64,000 nucleotides of DNA from the NCBI GenBank assembly GCA_036733925.1, contig DAIMZO010000001.1, positions 62,001 through 126,000 on the forward strand, read 5' to 3'. Positions 54,153 to 62,695 of the stretch are shown in pieces; within the stretch, counting starts at the first letter, position 1; every line of letters begins with the position of its first letter. Source of the stretch: UBA2897 sp036733925 (lineage in GTDB: Bacteria; Bacillota; Negativicutes; Selenomonadales; Selenomonadaceae). Both the position numbers and the translations under genes were made by a program. Below the pieces are notes generated by a model, which saw nothing but the letters and a program-made list of their open reading frames with translations, was not told the DNA's origin and searched no databases.

Positions 54153-54494
54153 TTGCATGAAATGTCGATTGCCGAGGGCATCATGGACATCGTCAAGGAC
54201 TACGCAGCCGAGAATCAGGCGAAAAGCGTGAAGAAGATCGGTCTGCGCATCGGTGCGATGGCCGGCGTTGTCGAGGAGTCGCTGCGGTTCAGCTTCAATA
54301 TGCTCGCGAAAGGGACGCCGGCGGAAGGCGCGGAAATTGTCATCGAGACAGTGCCGCTCACGGGACGCTGCACGAAATGCGGCAGGGTGTTCCCCATCGA
54401 TGGCTATAACTTCTGGTGCCCGGAATGCAAGGACGGCGTGCTGAAGGTCGAGACCGGCAACGAGATGCAGGTCGAGTATCTGGATATGGAATAG
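54153..54494 (+). CDS. hypA: Hydrogenase nickel-insertion protein HypA
   Basis: From TTG 54153 the 113-residue protein reads MHEMSIAEG, the conserved HypA start whose His2 binds nickel. This start is chosen because the motif demands it, and a G-rich ribosome site (54137-54144) lies upstream. The zinc site is formed by CTKCG and CPECK. HypA works with HypB in loading nickel into the large subunit. It is the first of six closely packed maturation genes. Confidence 0.92.
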   Translation: MHEMSIAEGIMDIVKDYAAENQAKSVKKIGLRIGAMAGVVEESLRFSFNMLAKGTPAEGAEIVIETVPLTGRCTKCGRVFPIDGYNFWCPECKDGVLKVETGNEMQVEYLDME

Positions 54495-54504
54495 GAGGCA
54501 TCCG

Positions 54505-55170
54505 ATGGAAGTCAAGGTCATGAAGAACATTCTCGGGGAGAACGACCGCATCGCGGCGGAGAACCGGGCAATGTTCCAGAAAAAAAAGGTATATGTATTG
54601 AATCTCATGGGGTCGCCGGGCGCCGGCAAGACCTCTGTGCTCGAGAAGACGATGGAATATCTCAAGGATAAAGTGCGCATGGCGGTCATCGAGGGCGATC
54701 TTTTCACGAGCAAGGACGCGGAGCGCATCGAGAAGCACGGCGTGCCGGTCATCCAGATCAACACGGCCGGCGGCTGCCACCTCGACGCGCCGATGGTGCA
54801 GCAGACGGCGAAGGATCTCGACCTCGATGGGCTCGACCTGCTGATCGTCGAGAATGTCGGCAACCTCGTCTGCCCAGCGGATTTCCCAATCGGCGCGGAC
54901 GACAGCGCGGTTGTCCTGTCCATCACTGAGGGCGAGGACAAGCCGATGAAGTATCCGCTGATCTTCAAGGAGTCCTCCATCGTCCTGCTGAACAAGGTCG
55001 ACCTCGTGCCGTATTGCAATTTCAGCCTCGAAAGCGCCGAGGAGGATATCGATACACTGAATCCGGGCGTGAAGATCGTCGAGGTCTCCTGCACGAAAGA
55101 CCAGGGCCTCGAGGACTGGTGCGGCTGGCTCCTGCAGAAGGTTGCAGAGAAGAAGGGAGCACAGGCATGA
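54505..55170 (+). CDS. hypB: Hydrogenase nickel-insertion GTPase HypB
   Basis: The 221-residue GTPase has P-loop GSPGAGKTSVLEK, the metal-binding GGCHLDAPMV, VENVGNLVCPADF and the NKVDLV guanine-binding motif. It lacks the C-x2-CGCG N-terminus seen in many HypB proteins and starts directly with MEVKVMKNILGENDRI. That motif occurs instead in the small protein at 53798. HypB dimerises with GTP and delivers nickel with HypA. The stop overlaps hyaD as ATGA. Confidence 0.95.
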   Translation: MEVKVMKNILGENDRIAAENRAMFQKKKVYVLNLMGSPGAGKTSVLEKTMEYLKDKVRMAVIEGDLFTSKDAERIEKHGVPVIQINTAGGCHLDAPMVQQTAKDLDLDGLDLLIVENVGNLVCPADFPIGADDSAVVLSITEGEDKPMKYPLIFKESSIVLLNKVDLVPYCNFSLESAEEDIDTLNPGVKIVEVSCTKDQGLEDWCGWLLQKVAEKKGAQA

Positions 55171-55772
55171 GCGACGCATTCGGAAATGGCGCGGAAAACG
55201 CGGAGGATCTCGCGGATGTCCTGCACCCGGCCGAGGTCACGATCCTCGGTGTCGGCAACGTCATCCTGCGCGACGAGGGCTTCGGCGTGCGCGTCGCGGA
55301 ATATTTGGACAGCCATTATGACTGGCCGGAGAGCGTGCAGATCGTCGATGGCGGGACGCTCGGTATCGAGCTCACGCAGTATGTGACCGGCACGGAGAAG
55401 CTGCTCGTCATCGACTCGATCAACGGGCACGCGGCGCCCGGCACGGTGTTCCGCTTCGAGAACGACGCGGTCATGGCGCATTTTCAGGACAAGCTCAGCG
55501 CGCACGAGGTCGGCATCCAGGATGTGCTCGCACTGCTGACGGTCACGGGGCACAAGATCCCCGATGTCGTGGTCATCGGCGCGCAGCCGTACGACCTTGA
55601 AGCGGGCGTCGAGCTGTCCGCTGGCATGAAAGCGATTTTCCCGCAGATTGTCGAGCGGGCGCTCGGGGAGCTCAAGGCGTGGGGCATCGAGCCGAAGCCC
55701 CGGGCAGATGCCGGTGACTTTGATCTGACGGTGGTACATGAAGAACTCACGCGCGGATGCGCGGAGGACTGA
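55167..55772 (+). CDS. hyaD: Hydrogenase maturation protease HyaD/HupD
   Basis: The 201-residue protease has ILGVGNVILRDEGFGVRVAE, with the nickel-sensing Glu, VDGGTLGIEL with a conserved Asp, and AHEVGIQDVLAL with the His. It cuts the C-terminal tail from HyaB once nickel is bound. ATG 55167 overlaps the hypB stop (ATGA). An N-terminal acidic extension (about 20 residues) precedes the core domain. Confidence 0.93.
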   Translation: MSDAFGNGAENAEDLADVLHPAEVTILGVGNVILRDEGFGVRVAEYLDSHYDWPESVQIVDGGTLGIELTQYVTGTEKLLVIDSINGHAAPGTVFRFENDAVMAHFQDKLSAHEVGIQDVLALLTVTGHKIPDVVVIGAQPYDLEAGVELSAGMKAIFPQIVERALGELKAWGIEPKPRADAGDFDLTVVHEELTRGCAED

Positions 55773-55817
55773 GCGGCCGGCATTCTGCCCGGCCGTGGAT
55801 TTAGGAGGGATAAAGCG

Positions 55818-56081
55818 ATGTGTTTGGCTGTTCCAGCTAAGGTTGTCGCGCTGAAAGACGCGATCGGCAAGGTCGAGATCTCGGGCGTGACACGCGATGT
55901 GTCGATGATGCTTCTTCCGGAGGCAAAGGTCGGTGACTTCGTGCTCGTCCACGCGGGCTTTGCGATGCAGATTGTCGACGAGAAAGACGCGCAGGAGACC
56001 GACGCGCTGCTCGCGGAGATGCACGGCGCGCCGCGCACGGTCGAAGGATTGGAGGAAACCGTCGGTGGACAAGCAGAATAA
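55818..56081 (+). CDS. hypC: Hydrogenase assembly chaperone HypC
   Basis: The 87-residue protein starts MCLAVPAKVVALKD. Cys2 binds the Fe(CN)2CO group being made on HypD. FVLVHAGFAMQIVDEKDAQE is the conserved C-terminal part. AGGAGGG lies upstream of the ATG, and its end overlaps hypD by 17 bases. Confidence 0.95.
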   Translation: MCLAVPAKVVALKDAIGKVEISGVTRDVSMMLLPEAKVGDFVLVHAGFAMQIVDEKDAQETDALLAEMHGAPRTVEGLEETVGGQAE

Positions 56082-57177
56082 GGCGCGCGAGCGCGCCGTC
56101 GCAAAGGAGCTGACCGCCGAGATCCAGCGCCTCGCGGCGAAGCTCGACCATAAAGTCCGCTTCATGGAGGTCTGCGGCACGCATACCGTCTCGATTTTCC
56201 GCGCGGGCATCCGGCAGATGCTGCCGGAGAACGTCGAGCTCGTCTCGGGCCCCGGCTGCCCGGTCTGTGTGACGCCGGACGACTACATGGACAAGGCCAT
56301 CACCTATGCGAAGCGCGAGGACGTCATCATCACGACGTTCGGCGATATGCTGAAGGTGCCGGGCAGTACGTCCAGCCTCATGGAGGCAAAGGCGTCGGGT
56401 GCGGATATCCGCATCGTGTACTCACCAATGGACAGCCTGAAGGTCGCGCGCGAGAACCCGGAGAAAAAGGTCGTGTTCCTCGCGGTCGGCTTCGAGACGA
56501 CGACGCCGACCGCCGCGGCGACCGTGCTCGCCGCACAGAAAGAGGGTTTGCAGAACCTCTACATGCTCTCGGCGCAGAAGCTCGTGACGCCGGTCATGCA
56601 CGCGCTGCTCCACGATCCGGAGGTGCATGTGAATGGCTTCCTGCTGCCCGGCCACGTCTCAGTCATCACGGGCACGAAGGTCTTCGATTTCCTGACGACG
56701 GAATACCATATCCCGGGTGTCGTCGCGGGCTTTGCGCCCGTGCAGATCCTGCGGGCCATCGTGCGGCTCCTGCAGCAGGTGACGCGCGGTGAGGCGAAGA
56801 TTGAGAACGAGTACGAGGACGTCGTGACGCGGGACGGCAGCCCCGTCGCGCAGCGTGTCGCGGATACGGTCTACGAGCCTGCGGACACGGGCTGGCGCGG
56901 CATCGGCATCGTGCCGGAGTCCGGCATGAAGATGCGTGAGGCCTTTGCGGCCTACGATATCGAGCGGCTGATCCCGCTCGACATCCCGATGGGCGAGAAC
57001 AAGCCGGGCTGCCGTTGCGGTGAGGTGCTCCGCGGCATCGTGACGCCGCACGACTGCCCGCTGTTCGGCAAGGCCTGCGTGCCGACGCACGCGGTCGGCC
57101 CCTGCATGGTTTCGGTCGAGGGCGTCTGTGCCGCATACTATAAATACGGTCAGGGGAGGTTCCATTATGGTAAATGA
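56065..57177 (+). CDS. hypD: Hydrogenase cofactor assembly protein HypD
   Basis: From GTG 56065 the 370-residue protein has FMEVCGTHTVSIFRAGI, SGPGCPVCVTP, VGFETTTPTAA and the C-terminal 4Fe-4S Cys set (GCRCGEVLRGI, C-PLFGKAC). It is the platform where Fe(CN)2CO is built with HypC, HypE and HypF. GGAGG lies 9 bases before the GTG. HypF is not present in the window. Confidence 0.95.
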   Translation: MDKQNKARERAVAKELTAEIQRLAAKLDHKVRFMEVCGTHTVSIFRAGIRQMLPENVELVSGPGCPVCVTPDDYMDKAITYAKREDVIITTFGDMLKVPGSTSSLMEAKASGADIRIVYSPMDSLKVARENPEKKVVFLAVGFETTTPTAAATVLAAQKEGLQNLYMLSAQKLVTPVMHALLHDPEVHVNGFLLPGHVSVITGTKVFDFLTTEYHIPGVVAGFAPVQILRAIVRLLQQVTRGEAKIENEYEDVVTRDGSPVAQRVADTVYEPADTGWRGIGIVPESGMKMREAFAAYDIERLIPLDIPMGENKPGCRCGEVLRGIVTPHDCPLFGKACVPTHAVGPCMVSVEGVCAAYYKYGQGRFHYGK

Positions 57178-58174
57178 TCGCGTAACGCTCGCACATGGCG
57201 CGGGCGGCAAGATGAGCCACGAGCTCATGGAGCGCGTGCTGCTGCCGGAGTTCGGCAACCCTTACTTGAACGAGCTGCACGACGGTGCGCAGCTCGCGAT
57301 GAGCGGGCATATCGCGTTCACGACGGATTCCTATGTCGTGCAGCCGCTGTTCTTCGCGGGCGGCAACATCGGCAAGCTCGCGGTCTGCGGGACGGTCAAC
57401 GACCTCTCGATGACGGGTGCGGTGCCGCGCTATATCACCTGCGGCATGATCATCGAGGAAGGCTTCCCGATGAAGGATTTGCGCACGATCGCGCATACGA
57501 TGCGCCAGATGGCCGACGCGGCCAGCGTGCAGATCGTGACGGGCGACACGAAAGTCGTCGAAAAGGGGAAGGCCGACGGCATCTTCATCAATACGGCGGG
57601 CGTCGGCGACCTCATCCCCGGAACGCGCATCTCGCCGAAACGGGTCAGGCCCGGCATGAAGGTTCTGCTGTCCGGCTATATCGGTGACCACGCGGCCGCC
57701 GTGATGGCGGGCCGCCACGGACTCGAGCTGCCGGATTACATCCGCACGGACTGCGCGCCGCTGAACAAGCTGACGTACGCCATGCTGAAGGCGTGCCCGG
57801 ACATCGCGGTGCTCCGCGACCCGACGCGCGGCGGCGTCGCGGCGGTTTTGAACGAGATCGCCGAGGCATCGGGCTGCGGCGTGCTGATCGACGAGGATGC
57901 GATACCGATCCATCCGGAGGTGCAGGGCGTCTGCGATATCCTCGGCTTTGACCCGCTCTGCCTCGCGAACGAGGGCAAATGCATCGCATTCGTCCCAGCG
58001 GAGGCCGCAGAGGACGTGCTGTCCGCGATGCGCACGGACGTCTATGGCAAGGACGCATGCATCATTGGGGAGACGACGGCGGACGCGCCCGGCCAGGTCG
58101 GCATGCGCACGAGTGTCGGCGGCATCCGCGTCGTCGATATGCCAATCGGCAATATCGTGCCGCGGATCTGCTGA
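57167..58174 (+). CDS. hypE: Hydrogenase cyanide-forming protein HypE
   Basis: The 335-residue protein has LAHGAGGKMSHELMERVLLP at its start, the ATP-binding region FTTDSYVVQPLFF, and ends PRIC. The C-terminal Cys is the one carbamoylated by HypF and dehydrated to thiocyanate for the CN ligands. It overlaps hypD by 11 bases and is last in the operon; a terminator follows at 58192. Confidence 0.96.
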   Translation: MVNDRVTLAHGAGGKMSHELMERVLLPEFGNPYLNELHDGAQLAMSGHIAFTTDSYVVQPLFFAGGNIGKLAVCGTVNDLSMTGAVPRYITCGMIIEEGFPMKDLRTIAHTMRQMADAASVQIVTGDTKVVEKGKADGIFINTAGVGDLIPGTRISPKRVRPGMKVLLSGYIGDHAAAVMAGRHGLELPDYIRTDCAPLNKLTYAMLKACPDIAVLRDPTRGGVAAVLNEIAEASGCGVLIDEDAIPIHPEVQGVCDILGFDPLCLANEGKCIAFVPAEAAEDVLSAMRTDVYGKDACIIGETTADAPGQVGMRTSVGGIRVVDMPIGNIVPRIC

Positions 58175-58191
58175 GAATAACTGGAGATCAG

Positions 58192-58233
58192 AATCGCCGC
58201 TGGCTTGACGTCGGCGGCGATTTTCTCTATAAT
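58192..58233 (+). promoter_or_regulatory. hypE terminator with embedded promoter of the next gene
   Basis: AATCGCCGC (58192-58200) and GCGGCGATT (58214-58222) form a hairpin followed by TTTCTC. TTGACG (58205-58210) lies in its loop and, 17 bases on, TATAAT (58228-58233) completes a near-consensus promoter for the gene at 58282. Confidence 0.8.
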
Positions 58234-58281
58234 GTGTTGTTGTGAATCGGTAACGCGGGATAAAGATAGGGAAGCGAAAGT

Positions 58282-58692
58282 ATGCAGATTCGACTTCGAT
58301 TGGGATGGATGAAACGGATCCTGCCGCTTGTATGCGCGGCGATGATGATGCTCAGCTCGGTGGCAATGGCAGCGGAAGATATGCGCTTCGTCGATGCGAA
58401 CGGGGCGACGGGCTACTATGTGGATGTCGCGACGATTTCATTCAAGGATACCAACGTCGTCGACGCAGATATCGCCGTGATCAAGGCGAAGGAGAACCGC
58501 CGGTTCATCTATGCCGTGGAGTTCGACCGGGAGAAGTCGACCTACCAGATTTCCCGCTCGACCGTGCAGGCCTACGATACGAAAGAGACAATCGAGACCA
58601 GCACGGAGAACGGCGGCCCGCAGCCCTATGGGGCCAGCTCGCCGATGAAGTCGATGGTCGACTTCATCTTCCAGTTCCCACATAATGACTAA
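58282..58692 (+). CDS. Small secreted protein, unknown function
   Basis: The 136-residue protein has a signal peptide (KRILPLVCAAMMMLSS, cut near VAMAAEDM) and a short mature domain with alternating beta-like segments (GYYVDVATISFKDTN, FIYAVEFDREKSTYQIS). It resembles small periplasmic or surface proteins with no known role. Both ATG 58282 and ATG 58309 are possible starts. It has its own promoter and terminator, so it is a single-gene unit. Confidence 0.75.
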   Translation: MQIRLRLGWMKRILPLVCAAMMMLSSVAMAAEDMRFVDANGATGYYVDVATISFKDTNVVDADIAVIKAKENRRFIYAVEFDREKSTYQISRSTVQAYDTKETIETSTENGGPQPYGASSPMKSMVDFIFQFPHND

Positions 58693-58704
58693 CGACTGAA
58701 TCCA

Positions 58705-58740
58705 GAAAAGCCTTCCAAGCCATCCGCCGGAAGGCTTTTC
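58705..58740 (+). terminator. Terminator after the secreted protein
   Basis: GAAAAGCCTTCC (58705-58716) and GGAAGGCTTTTC (58729-58740) pair perfectly over 12 bases, with TTTTC at the end. Confidence 0.88.
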
Positions 58741-58764
58741 TTCTAGGAGCTTTTGATTTCGGGC

Positions 58765-58845
58765 AAAAAAAGAACGCCCTCTGGCGTCTGAAAAGAGAAA
58801 ACAAAAACAAAATAAGTGCTTTTGAGTAATGTCGATTGCTCGACA
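58765..58845 (-). ncRNA. Candidate small RNA of about 80 bases
   Basis: On the minus strand TGGACA (58875-58880), a 17-base spacer and TATAAT (58852-58857) make a good promoter. The predicted RNA begins with a TGTCGA/TCGACA hairpin (58830-58845) and continues with a U-rich single-stranded stretch. It ends in a GACGCC/GGCGTT hairpin (58773-58788) followed by T7 (58765-58771). Promoter, 5' hairpin, U-rich middle and intrinsic terminator in a gap between genes are the usual parts of a bacterial sRNA. There is no convincing ORF. Confidence 0.55.
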
Positions 58846-58851
58846 AAGCCC

Positions 58852-58880
58852 ATTATACGGGAAACTGCGGCGTTTGTCCA
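58852..58880 (-). promoter_or_regulatory. Promoter of the candidate small RNA
   Basis: TGGACA and TATAAT on the minus strand lie 17 bases apart; five of six -35 bases and all -10 bases match the consensus. Confidence 0.65.
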
Positions 58881-58936
58881 TAGGTTTTTCCAAAGAAAAT
58901 GAAAAATTGATGTAAAATTTTATCGGGGGTGGAAGC

Positions 58937-59890
58937 ATGGAACAGGCAGAGTTGCTGGACCGCAAAAAGCAGCATACGGCGCGTTTGTCCATCTTTTCCA
59001 ATACGATCCTGGTCTTATTGAAGCTGATTGTCGGCTTTTCGGTCGGCGCGGTCAGCCTGATCTCGGAGGCTATGCACTCGAGCGTCGACCTGCTCGCGTC
59101 GATGATCGCGTTCTGGGCCGTGAAGAAATCGGTGACGCCGCCGGACGAGGAGCACGACTACGGGCACGGGAAATATGAGAACCTCTCTGCCGCCGTCGAG
59201 GCCGTGCTGATTGTTGGCGCGGCGCTCGGCATCGTCTATGAGGCAATGAAGAAATTCCATGAGAGGGCGGTGCCGGACGGGCTGGAATACGGCATCCTCA
59301 TCATGATGGTGTCCATCGGCATCAACTTCCTCGTATCGCGGCGGCTGGTCGCGGTCGGCAAGGAAACGCAGTCGCAGGCGCTCGAGGCCGACGGCCTGCA
59401 TCTGCAATCGGATATCTGGACCTCGGTCGGCGTCCTCGCCGGACTCGCCATCATGCAGCTGACCGGTTGGGCCTGGATCGACCCGATCATCGCGATCTTC
59501 GTGGCCGGCATCATCTTCCGCGCTGGTGCCAATATGATCCATGAGTCGGTCATGGCCCTGACCGATGAGAGCCTGCCAGAGTCTGAGGAGGAGAAGATCG
59601 GCCGGATCATCCGCTCGTGCCCGGAGGTGCGCGGCTATCACTGCCTGCGCACGCGGCGTTCCGGCTCCTACAACCTGCTCGACGTGCACGTGCTGTTCGA
59701 CGGGCGCATGCACCTCTCGCGGGTGCACGCGATCTGCGACGAGATCGACCAGAAGATCCGCGCGGAGTTCGGTACGTTCGACGTGATGATCCACCCGGAG
59801 CCGGACGAGCATCACGCGGCGGAGACGAAGGTCACGGAGTATGAGAAAGCCCGCGAGCCTGCCGGAGAAATTCCGGACGATCCGTTTTGA
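58937..59890 (+). CDS. Cation diffusion facilitator transporter
   Basis: The 317-residue protein has six membrane segments in the first 210 residues and a cytosolic C-terminal domain. The metal-binding pairs are in LISEAMHSSVDLL (H-x3-D) and EADGLHLQSDIWTS (H-x3-D), as in the zinc/iron/manganese CDF family. It would export a divalent metal in exchange for protons. The C-terminal end is rich in His and Glu (PEPDEHHAAETKV). GGGGTGG lies before the ATG. Confidence 0.93.
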   Translation: MEQAELLDRKKQHTARLSIFSNTILVLLKLIVGFSVGAVSLISEAMHSSVDLLASMIAFWAVKKSVTPPDEEHDYGHGKYENLSAAVEAVLIVGAALGIVYEAMKKFHERAVPDGLEYGILIMMVSIGINFLVSRRLVAVGKETQSQALEADGLHLQSDIWTSVGVLAGLAIMQLTGWAWIDPIIAIFVAGIIFRAGANMIHESVMALTDESLPESEEEKIGRIIRSCPEVRGYHCLRTRRSGSYNLLDVHVLFDGRMHLSRVHAICDEIDQKIRAEFGTFDVMIHPEPDEHHAAETKVTEYEKAREPAGEIPDDPF

Positions 59891-60065
59891 TGGTTCCGCA
59901 GGCAGAAAAATAAAAAAACAGAAGGAATTCCATAAGTCCCTGTAGAATTAAGCCAAATTAGGAACATTTTATCCAGAACCGGATTTTCTGATGATCGGCG
60001 TTCCCGTTTCCCATGGCTCTTTTCATGGAATCGGGCGGCGGATAGGGAAAAGGGAGGAACTATCG

Positions 60066-60986
60066 TTGTTCAAGAAATTACTCGGCGTTCTCTGCTGCGC
60101 ATTTTTCCTGCTTGGCCTGAGCGGCTTCGCGTCTGCCGCGGAGCCGGAGACGGTGCAGGCAAAGCTCACAGCGATTGAGAAGGATACCTATGGGCAGGAG
60201 CAGACGGGCGCGCTCATCGACCGCATCAACAAGCTCGAGAAGGACTATGACGGCACGCACCGTCAGGGCAGCATGATGGCGCGCGTCAATGCCATCTACC
60301 AGGAGGTCTACACGAACAGCAGCAAGCCGTCCGTGCTTGCGGATCTCAACGCCATCGAGTGGAACATCAACCATGAGGTCAGCATGCGCTCGGTGGATCA
60401 GCGCGTCGCGGACATGGAGATGAAGCTCAAGGGTGATACGAGCGAGGGCACGTACCAGCAGCGCATCCGGAACCTCTCGGAGCTCTCGTTCGGCACGACG
60501 TCGCTCCCGCTGAACCGCGTGACGGTGCCGAAGAACACCTTGATCAAGGTGGCTCTCGTGACGCCGGTCAACAGCAAGAACCTCAAGAAGAACGACGTGA
60601 TCCGCTATAAGGTCGCACAGGATGTCGTCGTGAACGGCAACCTCGTTTTCGCGAAGGGCGCGCGCGGCGACGGCATCGTCACGAACGTCAAGCAGGCGCG
60701 CAATTTCGGCCGCAACGCGGAGGTCAGCATCGATTTCCGCTGGACGAAATCCATGGATGGGACGTATGTGGATACCTTCATCGGCGATGAGGCCAAGAAG
60801 GAAATGAAGCAGCTCGCCATCGCGGGCGGCGCCTCGCTCGCCGGCATCGCGATCTTCGGCCCGGTCGGCATCGTCGGCGGTGCGTTCATCCACGGCAAGG
60901 ACGTCGACCTCAAAGAAGGAACGGAAATGTATATCCAGACGAAAGCGGATACAGTGCTCTGGGGCGTTCAGACGACGCTCCAATAA
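60066..60986 (+). CDS. Exported protein of unknown function, Negativicutes-type envelope protein
   Basis: From TTG 60066 (GGGAGG 10 bases upstream) the 306-residue protein starts with a signal peptide (FKKLLGVLCCAFFLLGLSGF, cut near SAAEPE). Residues about 25-140 are helical with repeated short modules (KLTAIEKDTYGQEQTGALID, ARVNAIYQEVYTN). Residues about 165-300 form a beta-rich domain with a Gly-rich hydrophobic hairpin (GGASLAGIAIFGPVGIVGGA). No enzyme motif is seen. Its neighbours make outer-membrane lipid A components, so an envelope role is likely. An upstream ATG at 59991 would remove the signal from the N-terminus and is not used. Confidence 0.7.
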   Translation: MFKKLLGVLCCAFFLLGLSGFASAAEPETVQAKLTAIEKDTYGQEQTGALIDRINKLEKDYDGTHRQGSMMARVNAIYQEVYTNSSKPSVLADLNAIEWNINHEVSMRSVDQRVADMEMKLKGDTSEGTYQQRIRNLSELSFGTTSLPLNRVTVPKNTLIKVALVTPVNSKNLKKNDVIRYKVAQDVVVNGNLVFAKGARGDGIVTNVKQARNFGRNAEVSIDFRWTKSMDGTYVDTFIGDEAKKEMKQLAIAGGASLAGIAIFGPVGIVGGAFIHGKDVDLKEGTEMYIQTKADTVLWGVQTTLQ

Positions 60987-61003
60987 GCGGACGCAGGCTT
61001 TCG

Positions 61004-61029
61004 CGCCTCCCGGGCAGGGGGGCGTTTTT
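61004..61029 (+). terminator. Terminator before the LptD-like gene
   Basis: CGCCTCCC (61004-61011) and GGGGGGCG (61017-61024) form an 8-bp stem with one G-U pair, followed by T5. Confidence 0.8.
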
Positions 61030-61106
61030 GCGTATCCAGCTTTTCCTTTTCCCGCGAATGTGATACTATAAAGAGGTATAATGCTGCTCTAGGAGGAGTA
61101 TGGAGC

Positions 61107-62672
61107 ATGACAAGAAAGATGAGAAGAATCCAGCAGAGAAGGCGCAGGAGAGCTGGCCTCTGCTTTGGCATATTCACGGCGCTGCTGTCAGTCACGGGCG
61201 TAGAGAACGCTGAGGCGTCGTATCACGCGGACTCGGATACCGGCGTCGAGGCGCTCGACTATATCGAGAACGAGCACCGCTCGGCGCGCGAGAACCGTCT
61301 GACCGACGAGCAGAAGCAGCTCCTCGCTGACGCGCAGGCGATGAGCAAGCACCTGCGCCATCCGGTGAAGCCGGGCGACCCGGCCCCCGTGGCTTTCGAG
61401 GGCGATGACCTGACCTACGACGAGCGCACGGGCGACTTCCTCGCGAAAGGCAAGGTCACGATCCTGCAGGCCGACGCGCATAAATTCCAGGGCGAGGAGA
61501 TCTCCGGCAACACCGACAAGAAGCAGATCGTGGTGCCGGGGAAGGCTCACGTCCTGCAGATGACGCCGGGCGAGGTGCGCGTCGTCCTCGACGGCTATCA
61601 GGTGAACTACAACTACGGACTGAAGACCGGTACGATGGGTGAGGCCATCGGCAAGGCGGGGAACCTCTATATCACGGGCAAGCGGTTCGAGTTCTACCCG
61701 GATCACTTCGTCGTCTACGATGGTACCGAGACGAAATGCGGCGCGAAGAGCCCGGACTATCATCTCGCGGCCTCGAAGCTCACGTATTACCCGGATCAGT
61801 CGGCCGAGCTCGAGAACGTGCGCTTCTATATCAAGCAGGTCAAGATCATGCAGAAGAAGCACTACGTGACGAAGATCGGCGCCGCGGCCGAGCAGGGCCT
61901 GAGCTTCCCGCGCGTCGGGTACAACAGCGAGGATCGCTGGCATCTGAAATGGCATCTCGATCAGGATCTCTGGAAAAATGTCAAGGCGAACGAGTTCATC
62001 CATGTGACCGGTGCAGACGGCTGGCGGTCGAACTACGATGTGACCTGGCAGAACGCCGGGCTCAGCACCGGCATCGTCTACGGGCATTTCGAGGATGGCG
62101 ACGACAACTGGATCAAGAAGGAGCCGTCGTGGGTCACGCATTACGACCACCGGCTCGGCACGACGCGCCTGCATTACGGGCTCGATGGCGAGTACGGCCG
62201 CTGGTACGGCCGCGGCATCCACAGCACGCATACCTACGGCGGCGTGCGGCTCTCGTATGATCCAATCCGTTTCGGCCGGAACGTCCTGTATCTCGGGACG
62301 GGCTACGATGTGACGCGCGAGAGCTACGACGATTCGCGTGTCGCGGGCATGCGCGGGGACGTCGTGCTGACGCGCGACTACGACCTCCGCTGGGCTTCGT
62401 ACAGCGGCTTCCACTACAGCCGCCGCAACGACCGCAACTCGCTGTTCAACTACGATACCGACGATTATTCGAAGAAGCTCGAGAACGGCTTCAGCTACCG
62501 CATCGACGACAACAACCGCTTCGTCATGGGCACGAATTACGACCTTGACCACAGCAAGTGGGCGGATATCGACTATTACTGGTATCATTCCATGCACTGC
62601 TCGGAAATTGTCCTGCGCTACCGGTCGCTGTCGAACCACTGGACCGTGCGCTGGCAGTTCACGCCATGGTGA
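61107..62672 (+). CDS. LPS-assembly (LptD/OstA-like) outer-membrane protein
   Basis: The 521-residue protein has a basic signal region (to about 38), an OstA domain (about 90-200; FEGDDLTYDERTGDFLAKGK, then TGTMGEAIGKAGNLYITG) and a beta-strand-rich C-terminal half with aromatic strand ends (RLHYGLDGEYGRWYGRG; last residues RWQFTPW). It is shorter than E. coli LptD (784 residues), as often in diderm Firmicutes. It would form part of the pathway that brings lipopolysaccharide to the surface. AGGAGG lies 10 bases upstream, and rfaE1 follows. Confidence 0.82.
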   Translation: MTRKMRRIQQRRRRRAGLCFGIFTALLSVTGVENAEASYHADSDTGVEALDYIENEHRSARENRLTDEQKQLLADAQAMSKHLRHPVKPGDPAPVAFEGDDLTYDERTGDFLAKGKVTILQADAHKFQGEEISGNTDKKQIVVPGKAHVLQMTPGEVRVVLDGYQVNYNYGLKTGTMGEAIGKAGNLYITGKRFEFYPDHFVVYDGTETKCGAKSPDYHLAASKLTYYPDQSAELENVRFYIKQVKIMQKKHYVTKIGAAAEQGLSFPRVGYNSEDRWHLKWHLDQDLWKNVKANEFIHVTGADGWRSNYDVTWQNAGLSTGIVYGHFEDGDDNWIKKEPSWVTHYDHRLGTTRLHYGLDGEYGRWYGRGIHSTHTYGGVRLSYDPIRFGRNVLYLGTGYDVTRESYDDSRVAGMRGDVVLTRDYDLRWASYSGFHYSRRNDRNSLFNYDTDDYSKKLENGFSYRIDDNNRFVMGTNYDLDHSKWADIDYYWYHSMHCSEIVLRYRSLSNHWTVRWQFTPW

Positions 62673-62695
62673 TCGCAGCGGAAGATGGGGGAAAT

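Noticed and set aside
54117..56210. 697-codon minus-strand frame across the hyp genes
   Set aside because: It covers four overlapping well-recognised maturation genes on the other strand.
58664..58846. 60-codon minus-strand frame overlapping the candidate small RNA
   Set aside because: Its start lies at the predicted RNA 5' end with no ribosome site, and it runs through both terminators.
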